From: Persicaria tinctoria
Taxonomy: Eukaryota > Streptophyta > Magnoliopsida > Caryophyllales > Polygonaceae
NCBI GenBank assembly: GCA_037127255.1
Contig: JBANSL010000004.1
Location: 75,600,627-75,664,626, forward strand
Length of the DNA: 64,000 nucleotides
Reading direction: 5' to 3'
A program made the translations under genes and the position numbers. Below the pieces are notes generated by a model. That model made no database searches and was not told the DNA's origin. It saw only the letters and a program-made list of their open reading frames with translations. Position 1 is the first letter of the stretch. The number at the start of each line of letters is the position of its first letter. Below are positions 32,884 through 44,600 of this stretch, one piece after another.

Positions 32884-33150
32884 GGTTTAGAGTGAATTGA
32901 AGATGTTGTTAACCAGTTGTCGGTCCAAAATCTGACCGATTCCCATTACCAATTGACCAAATTAGTCTCGTTTTGAATTTATCAATGAAAGGGGTGAGCT
33001 TTGACCATTTTCAAGATGAGTTACCGTGCTTATGATGGTTGAGAATGTTTGTGAGCCTAAGATATTTATGAGTGACAAGTCTAACTCAGACATTGTCAGG
33101 CTCAACCAAAATTTTCCATAGTAATTTCATTTAGAGTAATAATTTTTAAT
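32884..33150 (-). mobile_element. Fragment of an L1-type LINE ORF2
   Basis: Closely parallels positions 57000-57230 of the full-length LINE. Shared phrases include 'tgttaaccagttgtcggtcc', 'aatttatcaatgaaaggggt', 'tctaactcagacattgtc' and 'aaccaaaattttccatagta'. This corresponds to the region after the reverse transcriptase. It is heavily mutated and has no open frame. Confidence 0.8.
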
Positions 33151-34440
33151 GTTTTGTCTTTCGGATTGTTTTACAAAAATAAAAAGTATCCGAATATAAT
33201 TTGATGTCATCCATCTTGTCAATAGACAAAATTATACTTTAAAAAAATAAAATACTTGCATTACTACACTTGAAACCCGACCGGTCCGATAACTCAAGAC
33301 CGGAAAAGCATTCTGGACCGGATAGAACCAGTGCTATATATATTTACATTTACTAGTTGTTTTCTTGGGGACAGGCCCCCTGTTTTCCCCTTCCCATTCC
33401 CCCCTAATTTAAAAAAAAATTTGATTAAAATTTGAAAAACAAAAATAAAAATAAAATTAAAAGGATGAAATGGGAGAAGGACAGGGAGAGACAGGGTGAA
33501 GGTGGCACAGCAGATCCCTTCTGGCTCCGCACACGAGTACTCAACATCGAATCGGAAGAAAGAAGAAAAAGGTAAATTGGTCCACATTATTTTGAAAACC
33601 CAAGCCCAAATCAGGCCCGTGAGTATCGGCTAGTGATGTACACTCATAAATCATAATCTAATAAACATTGCCTGCTTCCTAATCACATAAATATAAAGGA
33701 ATAAAATTGCAACAGCAAACTGAATCTCAAAATTTTGAATCCAGAAAGTCACTTTGGCTATGCTACCTCCAAAATCTCATCTCGGCTAGCTTATCGTGTT
33801 TCTTGATTGGTATCCAATATGAAGTGCCAGCAAAATCACGCTCTTACATCTTCAATGGTATGCCAGTGACCTGTGATATAGGCATTAATGTAAGTGTAAC
33901 AATCAGAAGTCACATGAATAAATAAATAAAGCTAATTGGAAACTAAAACAATTTGGAAATAAAAAGATGATAATTTTTCTTTACAGCTAACAATGATGAC
34001 ATTATGGGAAAAAGGATAATTTCAGATACTTCCATCTCTATATATTGAGAAACTCAAGATGCTGAAATGTTAATTAGATTGGATAATCAAACGACAATCT
34101 AAGTTTTTGATGATGCAATAGCACTCTCAAGAATATCCTGCCCAATTGAGTTCTTGGATGAAAGGAAAAAGATGTAAACAGCAAAGCGAAGAAGGTCTAT
34201 CTAGATTGATTTGAATTTATAGTTTCCAATTCATTTCATAATTTTCATTCATTCGAATAAATAAGTATCCACATTAAAATATCATACATAATCTTGCATA
34301 GAAGAAACAGTTGAAAAATAAATGAAATCCTAAAATACGTAGTAGTATGATAAGCAAAAAGATTATGATTAGTCACCTGTTTGGCATTCGCCACTAACCT
34401 CCTGGTATTGTAATTCAACTTCCTTGATGCCTTTAACCAA
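33151..34440. other. No intact gene seen; possible 3' debris of the DnaJ-like gene
   Basis: Exon-like minus-strand scraps occur (for example near 33740-33900 after an acceptor 'ttcacag'), but they contain stops and I cannot align them with confidence. Confidence 0.4.
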
Positions 34441-37400
34441 CCCCTATCCCTTTGCACATCCTACAACTTTCCTGTAGGATAAGAAAAAATTTGTGTCAAA
34501 GCTAAATTTTGCGTCAAAGCTAAATGCATACTGAGAATTTTACAATATTTATTACCCATAAGAAGCATGTGTTGCTTGCACTGATAATACTCTCCATTCC
34601 CTTACAAGTACTATGTTGAAGTGAAAGGTGGAATAGTTACCTGTAAAATTAAATTTAAATCGGACATAAAAAAATGTCAATAGAATAATTTTTTTGTTCT
34701 TTTCAATAATGTAATTGTAAGGAAATGAACAATGATGTGCTTAACCTTTCCAATGCCTCTACAAATTGGACACGTCTTGCTGTTAGCATCAAGTGGATGG
34801 CCACGCCCATCTAAATCAAGAAAGAGGATGAAAAATGTATGGACCATAGGGAGAAAATTGCTCTAATGATGTAGCAGCAAAAATAATAAATTGTATTTCC
34901 TAAGTTCCTAACTGCTCCAGAGTAAAAACCCTTTATCATCACTTGATTGGCTTTGATCTAGCTAAATATTCCGTAACTGCTCCTTATCGTCGATTAAGCA
35001 TTATCAGAAGAGTAAAATGCCTATTGGGCAGAACTAAGTAGACAGCAACATAGAAGACTTCAAATACAATTTCAGATCTTTATTAATCATAACTTCTTCC
35101 ATAATTTATTGAATAATCGTCCAGTTTGACAAGAAAGATCCCTGGGCATTATATACAAGACAAAAATGTATAGGTGATAGAGAAAAGAAAGATGGGTCCA
35201 CACACACACACAAAAAAAAAAGGAAAGAAGAAGAAGAGAATATTAACATGGATATGTTTTTTGTTAGCTATAGCATATTTGATTGCTCCCCTCTCACAAG
35301 CATTGATTTATGTCATATTGTCATTCATCAAAATCAAACTCTTACAAAGCTAAATTAAATCCAAATCAACAATAGGATCGAATGGTTATTACTCACGGTA
35401 GGAATCACAAGGTATGTATGTGTCAAAAGACAAATGCTTTGTACATCCTTTTGCCGCTTCAGAAAATGAAAGTGACGGCTCCACCTAAAATGGCCTATGT
35501 TATATTAGGAACAGTCATTAATCCAGGAAAATAACCTTTAGAACAACCTCACAGATATATAACTATGCAGTAAAGTGAAACTAATTTTAACCTGAACATC
35601 AGCTGCAAAGTTTTTGGTCTCATCTTCAAAAATCCGGGACAGCAAAAGAGATTGTCACAACAATGAATTTCAAATGCCAAAATGGTGAAAGAAATGCAGT
35701 TAATAAAGAAGATATCTATTATACGGTGAATCTTGGTTCCTTACAGTCAAAGTAGAATGCCCGAGATCACAGATGCAATTTCAATAGAATGACGATTGAT
35801 TTATTTTTTGAATGATTAACAATGAAACAGAGCAATCTGAGAGGATAGCAAAATAATTAGTAGCTCAGAAAAAAAATTGTGGAATGAGCTTGAGAAATGA
35901 GTTTTGTAAGCCTGCCTAAAAGCTTCTTCTTGTCCAAAATTACTCTCAGTGTTTTCTGATCCACTCTTGAACCTCTTCATTTGAGAAAGAGAGCAATAAT
36001 TCACAAAACAGAGCCAAGCAGCTAACATTTTCAGACAGTGTCTTGTATTGATCAAAATTAGCAAATAAGCAATGCCTTTTCACAATTTTATGCACATCCT
36101 TACCATGTTATATTGTTCTCTCTTTTCTGTATCTCGTAGAGTCTAGAAAACATAAAAAATTCATGAGATTTAGACGTCAAACCACATAGAGGGAAAAAGA
36201 TCAAAATTCTACAGCATACAACACTAAGCCAAATCTTTTGCATCACTATAACCACAAACCTCATAGGCATCTCTTATTTCCAGAAATTTCCTCTTTGCAG
36301 TTGAAATATTCATAATAAATCTTATTCTCATCTAAGCTTCTGTTCTTCTTAAGAGTCCAGAGTAAATTTATATGTTTGAATCAAATATATTCCTTAATGT
36401 TCTCCGATTTTGAAGGATGAATACATGAGTAACTTCCATTGTATCAGATTAAAACACAAACATTAGGCCTTTACCTCGTGATATGCCTTCTATCTCATCA
36501 CGACTGGCATCTTTAGGAACTCTGAGCATTTCATAGTAATCTTGCTGGCTTGAATAGCAAGCACCTGCAAAATACATAGCCTCATTATGATTACAACAAT
36601 ACACTATACACAAAGTTGGATTAATAAGAAGAATCTGAAAGGGGGATAGGGGGAGTTCAGACCTGTGGCATGAAAAAATTGCTTTCACCAAACCAATCCT
36701 TTAACAGCATAATCTACCGTCTTTTCCCCAATTACAAATCTGTTAATAAACGAATCTGTACAATAATCTTACAGCCAAAATCAGCAAACCGGTATCAAAT
36801 TTTAAAAACAATATACATTACATAAGAACGTATTCATGTATAGCTCACTTCTATCATGAATTAGCGTCTGTTTTAGACGCGAATGCGCATCTACATCTTT
36901 CATTGGACAGGCATTGTACTCCTCTGTGGTTTGATAACCAAAGGAAATTCCGTAAAATATTCGAAGTTGATGTTGCTGCTTGGATTGAGGGGCTATCAGA
37001 CGGTCAGTTTCTTTGATAAGAATATAGGAAATCACCAACAAGAAAATTAAAAAAAAAATCCTTGGAGATGGTTAGAAATAAAGGGAAGGATTGCTGGCCA
37101 TAACGACACTTATGAAAAAAGGTACTATGCAACTAATAGCCACAATCAACGAAAGCAAGATTCATAGGCAAGATTCATAATTTAGTCTAACGATCCCAAC
37201 AGAGGCTGATTTCTTAGTTAAAAAAACAAGGTCCCTAATCGATAAGTTGAAAATGAAGACCTAATCGATAAGTTGCTCATCCAAATTACAACCTAATCGA
37301 TAAGTTGCTCATCATCATCAATTTGCTCATCCAAATTACAATTCTGAAAACCTAATCGATAAGTTGAAAATGAAGACCAAATTCAGATAAGTGAAAAAAG

Positions 37401-37680
37401 AGGAAACCTTTGAATTAGTACTCCAAAGAAGGCCAGCCACGACTGGAGCAGATGGCCATGGCGGGATCCTTCACAGAGATGCAATTAGTTAATTTACCGA
37501 TTACCTTAGCGAAACCACGGGACTTGCTGGCGGCGGCAGCGACAGATGCGAGAAAGTCGTGAGAGGAGGATGCACCTCCGTTGTGGCGACGGATGCGGCG
37601 GAAGAAAAGGGAACGGCTTCGGCGGTGGCCGACGGAGATGACGAAGAAGAGAAGACTAGGGAGATGGGATTTTTCTATTC
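34441..37680 (-). pseudogene. Mitochondrial-type DnaJ (Hsp40) chaperone, broken
   Basis: Exons on the minus strand, in order: about 37680-37505 (RRSRSLFFRRIRRHNGGASS, a mitochondrial-presequence-like start), 36564-36475 (QQDYYEMLRVPKDASRDEIE), about 36303-36260 (TAKRKFLEIRDAYE), 36142-36104 (TLRDTEKREQYNM), about 35975-35870 (ESNFGQEEAFRQAYKTHFSS), about 35650-35593 (IFEDETKNFAADVQ), about 35489-35398 (VEPSLSFSEAAKGCTKHLSF), about 34822-34747 (DGRGHPLDANSKTCPICRGI). These give a J-domain, a linker and the start of the Cys-rich zinc region. The J-domain stretch with helix II/III and the HPD motif, essential for stimulating Hsp70, is absent between the second and third exons. The exon near 34560-34640 is frameshifted. 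No clean start codon is visible. Intron positions are retained, so it is a decayed gene, not a retrocopy. Confidence 0.8.
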
Positions 37681-37812
37681 TTTTCCCGTAAAATTTAATT
37701 AGGCAAGTCAAGTGTGTATAATGGCAATCCTTAATTAGGCAAGTGTGTATAATGGCAATCCTGTAATTGAAAGGCTCAGGTGAGCACAAAGTCGTCATTT
37801 TACTGTTCTGGC

Positions 37813-38186
37813 CTTTTATATATAGATATATAGATATGGATTTTTGGGTTTTACAAAAACCCTAATACGTCTAACAGTCTAACTCCCCCCTCCCTCGTCC
37901 CTAACCCGCTCTCTCCCTCTTGACTGTCGGCGTCGCATGCTCGCCGCCCACCTTGTTGCTGCCTCATTGTTGACTCGACGCTCTTAATCTCTGTGCGGTC
38001 GCGTGGTTGGTCTCCTCTCTCCTCTCTCTGGATTTTGGTTGAATTCATGTTTTTTGAATGTGGCTGGGAGTTTTTGTGCAATTTCCCCACTTTTACGGTA
38101 CTTCCAAATTTCCAATGAATGGGATAAGAATTCGCGAACTCGGACTGAATTAATAGGGCCAATTTGAGCTTTAGGGTTTAGGCCTT
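37813..38186 (+). promoter_or_regulatory. TSR1 promoter and leader: TATA, two telo-boxes, pyrimidine-rich leader
   Basis: A TATA-like run 'tttatatatagatatatag' at about 37814-37833 is followed by a telo-box AAACCCTAA at 37857-37865 and a second, inverted one (TTAGGGTTT) at 38171-38179. Between them lies a C/T-rich leader (ctcccccctccctcgtccct). Telo-boxes are known to be enriched at plant ribosomal-protein and ribosome-biogenesis promoters, which fits TSR1. An acceptor at 38481-38486 (tttcag) suggests a 5'-UTR intron. Confidence 0.6.
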
Positions 38187-38606
38187 ACCGATTGGGTGTT
38201 TTTGTTTATTTGTTTCAATGAATTGGGTTGTAGTAAGTAACTGTGTGTGCTTGTGTCTATATTTTGCAAACCCTTCTCCTCTGCTATGATCTTCACCTGC
38301 CGCCACCTTTAACCATGCCTTGTCGTTAGCGTTTATATGGAATTCGCTCAATCCGTCAAATTCAAGCGAACTAGTTCGTGGCGAATTAGTTCGGTGGTTT
38401 GGTTTGTGTCTTGGAGATGGTTTGTGTCTTGGAGATGGAGCACATGTCTTTAAGTTCTCAAGCTCACCCTCCCTCTGCTATTTCAGGTTGTTTCTGTGCT
38501 TCTTAGTCCGTCAACAGCTGCCCAACTCTGGAGTTCCTGATATTTACTTGCCTCCTCTCAAGACTCAATTTATTTATAGCTTGGAGGGGTTTTCCAAGTA
38601 GCCACC

Positions 38607-41600
38607 ATGGGAGGTGCACGAGCTCAATTAAATAAAGCTCATAAAACTCGTTTTGCTTCAAAATCTACTCGCAACGTTCACAAAGTATCTGAAAAAGGTA
38701 AATTTCTAGCCAAATCTGTTGCACCTTTTGTCCTCAATTTGTCTTCCTGAATTATTTGTTTGATTATAATTGGTTTACCACTGAATTAGCTAAGCCTCGA
38801 GGTTCAAAGTCTGTGGGAAATGTCCTTAAGGGTGCCCGCGATGCAAGGTTGCAGCGGAACAAGACGGTATCATCTGCAACTATCATGCAATTGATGCCGT
38901 GTATGGCTAAATTGACTGTTTGATATTTTGGTTCCATAGTGTATCTCATAATATCTTTCTCACCCTTTCAGTTAAGAGATCAAAAGAGGGCTGCCCTTTT
39001 GAACGAGAAGAGAACTTTAAGTGGATCGTCAAGTCCTCCGCGCACACTTGTGAGTATGAATGTTTGTGATGATGTTATATATATTTTGGATGATGTAAAC
39101 TAATCAATGGCTGACCCTCATTTTAATGTCTACACTACAGGTTCTATTTGGTCTTTCTGCAACTGTAAATGTTAATTCATTGGAGCACGATCTGTTGGCG
39201 TCATTATCTCCTGCAAGGGGTGGAGACCTGTTTCCTACTGTGGTTTCTTCTGAACACAAATTGAGGTTTAGCGTATGTCTCTTCACATGTTTCTATCGTA
39301 TCTTCTTTTGACATCATGGCCTTTTAATAGCGTTAGTTTTGACATGATGCCTTGTATGGATAAAATATAGAAGTCGTATCGCAATGACTTACACTCATGA
39401 ATCTCTACTAGGTACTCAAAGCTCCATATGGAGATCTTCAATCATGTATGGAAATGGCCAAGGTACTGAACTCTTTATTCCCTGCCCCTCTCCTCTGTTG
39501 AGCTAGATTCAAAAGATGTATTTATTTTTATCCATAATTTTTTTTTAGTTTTATAGTTTTATGATTTTACACATGCTTCTTTGTATTGTAGGTTGCCGAT
39601 TTAATTGCTTTTGTGGTATCTGCAAATGGAGAAGGAACTTCTAATTATATTGATTCTTTTGGAGATCATTGCCTATCTGTTTTCAGATCTATAGGTTTAC
39701 CAAGTACTGTTGTCTTGCTACGTGTAAGTAATGGATTGGTACCATGTACATTTTAAAGTAGGAAAATTGGTGGATTACATCACGATTGATCAACTATTCT
39801 TTTTTGCACTTAGGATTTACCTTCTGATCTGAAAAGCAGACAGGAATTGAAAAAGGACTGTACTACCAATCTGTCTGCAGAATTTCAAGAAGACTGTAAG
39901 TTCTTTTTTGCAGATACGAAGGATGATATCCTTAAGGTAATTTGTAATCTGTTAAATATGGTGTTTTCCAGAAGTTATTAGTTGAGAATAGGATATAATT
40001 GGAGTTTCATAACAATCCTGTAAATTATCCAGATCTAATCTACCAATTAAAATGTGTTGCAGTTCATGCGGCTTATGAAAGATCAAAGAACAGTCATTCC
40101 TCACTGGAGGAATCAACGATCTTATGTATCTGCCTCAAAGGTTTTAAACCTTCTTTCTTACTCTTTCTCCATGAAAGTGTACAGACCACCATTTTGTTTG
40201 AATTTTGATAAGGTGGTACTTTATTACCTATTATGAACGCAAATTTTGAAGGAAAACTTTTTCCTACACGTTAAGGCTATTAATTTTTCTTTGGCAGTGT
40301 TGGTGGGGGGCTTGGGTCTGTTGAATTGAAGAAAATAAACATGTTTTTAATTCATCTACTTCTCTCCTAGTTACTTTAATAATACTACCGATGTCTCACA
40401 ATACATGTCATTTTGAAGGAAAACTTTTTCCTACACCTAAGGCTTTTAAATTGTTTTTTTGGGGGTGTGGGCAGGGGGCTCGGGTTTGTTGAGTTGAAGA
40501 AAATAAACATGTTTTAATTCATTTACTTCTCTCCTAGTTACTTTAATAATACTACCAATGTCTCACAATACATGTAATTGAAGAAAATAAACATGTTTTT
40601 AATTCATCTACTTCTCTCCTAGTTACTTTAATAATACTACTGATGTCTCACAATACATGTCATTTTGAAGGAAAACTTTTTCCTACACGTAAGGCTTTTA
40701 ATTTTTTTTTTGGGGTGTGGGTGGGGGGCTTGGGTCTGTTGAGTTGAAGAAAATAAACATGTTTTAATTCATCTACTTCTCTCCTAGTTACTTTAATAAT
40801 ACTACCGATGTCTCACAATACATGTAATTTTAGCTTGTTGGGTTTTTCTCACAATGCACGTCGTTTTAGCTTTTTAATTCTTAAGATATACAATAACCCT
40901 CGTCAATCATATCAATTTCAATTTATAAGGCACATTTTAATGAATAGTTTACATTTCCATGACAACTTTTATAATTTTCTTATCTATTAGTGTGCAGGAA
41001 AAAAGTTTTCCTTCAAAAAATGATTGATTAATACGGAGTATAATCTTAATAAGTGTGACTACTGACAAATCCTAAAACAACATTAATTGTTATATGGTGG
41101 GAGAAGTTGCCTATTTACACCAGGCAAGTGGGTATTGGGTAATAATATCGAGCATGTATTTATCTATTTTTGTAGCTGTGTTGCCAACTGACAAATGCTA
41201 AAACAACATTGATTGTGATATGGTGGGAGAAGTTGCCTATTTACACCTGGCGAGTGGGTATTGGGTAATAATATCTAGGATGTATTTATCTATTTTTGTA
41301 GATGTGTTGAACTCTACTAATTTTATGAGCTGAGCTCTTTCCTCAGCTGCCTTAGTATTTTCTTTTCTTGTAATGTTGCAAATTCTCTGTGCATGTAAAC
41401 GGTAAACCCTTCTTTTCCCAACCTATTTTGGCTTTTAATTTATTACGCTTTTAGGTTGATTTGGTCCAAGATGAATCTGATCCTGGCAAATGCACCCTCC
41501 TTCTTAGTGGCTATGTTCGTGCTCGTAATCTTTCAGTAAATCAACTGGTACTCATCTCAGCTACTGTAAATTCTGTAATGTATTCTTGGTCATATTATGA

Positions 41601-44600
41601 GCATAAGGTTGCTCCTCTATGTCCATATGGGGATGTGTATGCTGACTTGGAGGGGTATTCTATCCTTCGCTAGGTACATATTTCTGGAGGCGGAGATTTC
41701 CAACTTTGCAAGATTGATATATTGAACGATCCCTTTCCCTTGAATAAAAAAAAAGGACATAATATGATGGATGCAGAAGAAGCAAATGATGGGCAGGTAG
41801 TCATATTATGCCATATTATTTTCCTTGCAGAAATCCAGAAAGTATACTTTTTATGCTCTTTCATTTTTGATTTTTTTAAAAAAGATTTTTTAATTAATGA
41901 AAGTTAAGATCAGGTGACTTTAAGATTATTGAGAAGATGGAATCAAAAAACTTTACATACAATACCAATGTATAGTTGCTTGAAGAAAGCATGTATTTCG
42001 GTTTACAACTATCATCAAGTCGAAGTAAAAATTTGTCAGAGTTGTTCATTAAGTTTTTGGAAGTTCTTATTAAGGAGTTGAACCAAAAAGTTCTTGTTAA
42101 GAGGGTGATGATTAGTTCCTAAGACCTATACGTTTTCATTCCCGGATGGTAGCTGCTACTTCTATATTATAATCATGAATGTTCTTAACTTGGTTGTATA
42201 AGTCTATTATTTCATTAATTTTCCATTTTTTTTCTTGAATGCTAGGTGATTCAATCTTTAGTACCTGATAGTACACAGCAAGGTTTGCGTGTTGAAAATG
42301 TTCCAGATCCTCTTGCAGGCGAGCAGGTACCTTGGATGGGATCTAACACTACACTTATGTTATTATTTATTTTATTTCCCCCTCTTATGCAGCTGCCGCT
42401 GCATTTGCTTTTTTCAGCACTTACTGTTAGTTAACAGTCAGTGCTGAAATTTATTGACATAGCTGAGTTATTATTTTGCACTAAAACTTTGTATGTATTT
42501 TTCAATTACATTTTCAAATGGGGTGCGGTTTCCTTTTGTATTTGCAAATGTTTAGTGGAGGAAAGTGTTATTGGATAGTAGGGTATTTCATGATGCCTAG
42601 TTTTCTATAGTAGTGTGTACTATATTTTTCTTGATAGTTCTCACCTCAGCATCTCAGATATAGTAGCGTGTACTATTTTTTTTCTTGATAGTGTACATTT
42701 TACCTGGTTAGCTGTCATTTCCCTTACTTTTCATTAATTTCTTCATCAGACATGGCCCACAGAAGCTGAGATGGCTGAAGCTGAGAAAAATGAAAAGCAG
42801 AAAATACGCAAGAAGAGGTCTGTTCCGCGAGGCACTTCAGATTATCAGGTTTTTAACTTAATTGCTGTGCTGATTTTATTTATCAAACGGCTGTCTTTTG
42901 TTTTATTTATTTATTTTTATCCTGGTTAGTTTTTATTTTACTTGGTTGAGTAAAAGTGGGTTGCTATTTTTGTGGCAAATATTAAATTTTCAGGCTGCAT
43001 GGATTGTGGATGGTACTGATGAGGATGCATCAGAATGTGATGATGATGATGGTATGATGTTGGATATGGAACAAAGTGGTATTCCTGCTGAAGGAGATTT
43101 CAAGGATTTCGACTCTGATGAGGATCAAGGCTCTCTTGATCTGAGGGAGTACGATGCAGAGACGGAGCATGACTCAATGATGATGGTATGTTTACACAAT
43201 ATATAGATGCCTAAACAGTTACTTTCTGTATACGAGCTTGTTTGTTTTGCATGCCTATTGTCTCTACTGTGTGATATTGTGTGTTCTCTCCATCGGCATA
43301 TGAAATGGATCTGCTCATTGATAAATGATAACTTCTGTTTGGGCCCGTCATAGCAAAATTTCAACACTTGCTCTGAAATAACTACTGTGTGATTAACAAT
43401 AGTTATTAACATTTATGTCCCAAATTTAGGTGAATTTATCTGCGTTTTGTAATGCTTCTATGTGATTAGCTGTTTCTTAGCAGATTCATAGTGTATATGA
43501 ACTGTTTCCCTTCCTCGGAATCTCCTAGTTCCCCCTAGATAATTCTATACCCCCTCGAATTTACAATACTTGATTGTTTAGTAAATGCCACACATTTAAA
43601 AAAATATTTCAGTTGTTTCAAAAGATCATTACTAACTTATCATTACTAACTTTTTCTTAAATTTTACTATTTTTTTTAAATACCTCCTAGGCTCCTACAC
43701 ATTATAACCAATCAAAAGATTTCAAAAGGTCAACAACACACAAATCAATACCCTTGCTAGCTTAAGGTCTTCTGTGTTTCATCTTTCGTTGTTTGTAATG
43801 CCTAGTCTTTTGCACTTTTTTGTATTTGTTGTATGTTTGACGGTTTGCCGATTTGTCGGCCTCTCGATTTTCATGCTTGTCTGGGCTCGAATTGTTACTT
43901 AATAAAAGAAACCACAAATCAATATAAATTATAACAATCCACTACCTAGAAAATCTAAAAGATCATCTATTGTTGATCAAAATTTATCCTCTGAAAAATC
44001 AAGTATTTTAGGTAGGAGTATCATTAACCCAACCTGTGGCATGTCTCACTCTTTTGATGTTTCTCTCGTGCCCACCATTCTTCCCCATCTGCTAGGTTCA
44101 TCCGTTTGCCATGGTTAACTGTGCCATAATACCTGATCCTTGTCAGTTTTTGGCATCCATATTTCCGTTGTAATTTAAAGTTCATTGAATATAATATACC
44201 TTTGATTGGATTGTCTTAATTTCTTCTCAGGACGGAGAAAACATGACAAGGGAGCAGATAGAGGATGATATACGCAAACTGAAAGAAGCGCATGCTGAAG
44301 ATAAGGGTGCGTGATTTGTATTCTTTAACTTTTTTTTTTTCTGTAAGACTTTCCATTTATGTAGATAATTGTAAACCTTATCAGATTGTATATTATTCTG
44401 ATAATGTGTTCCATCCAAGGCAGAATGTGAATATCTCTTTATGTTTGACTGCAGCATCTCGTGTTCTCTTTAATGTGGGTTTTCAATCTGATCCATGTCT
44501 GAAAGTTCCTGTGTTATTTTGCATGTTTGCCGATTCTGAGCTAGTTTAAGGAACCTTGTATCTTTGACAGTTTGACCTCTTTATGTTTGACTGCAGCATC

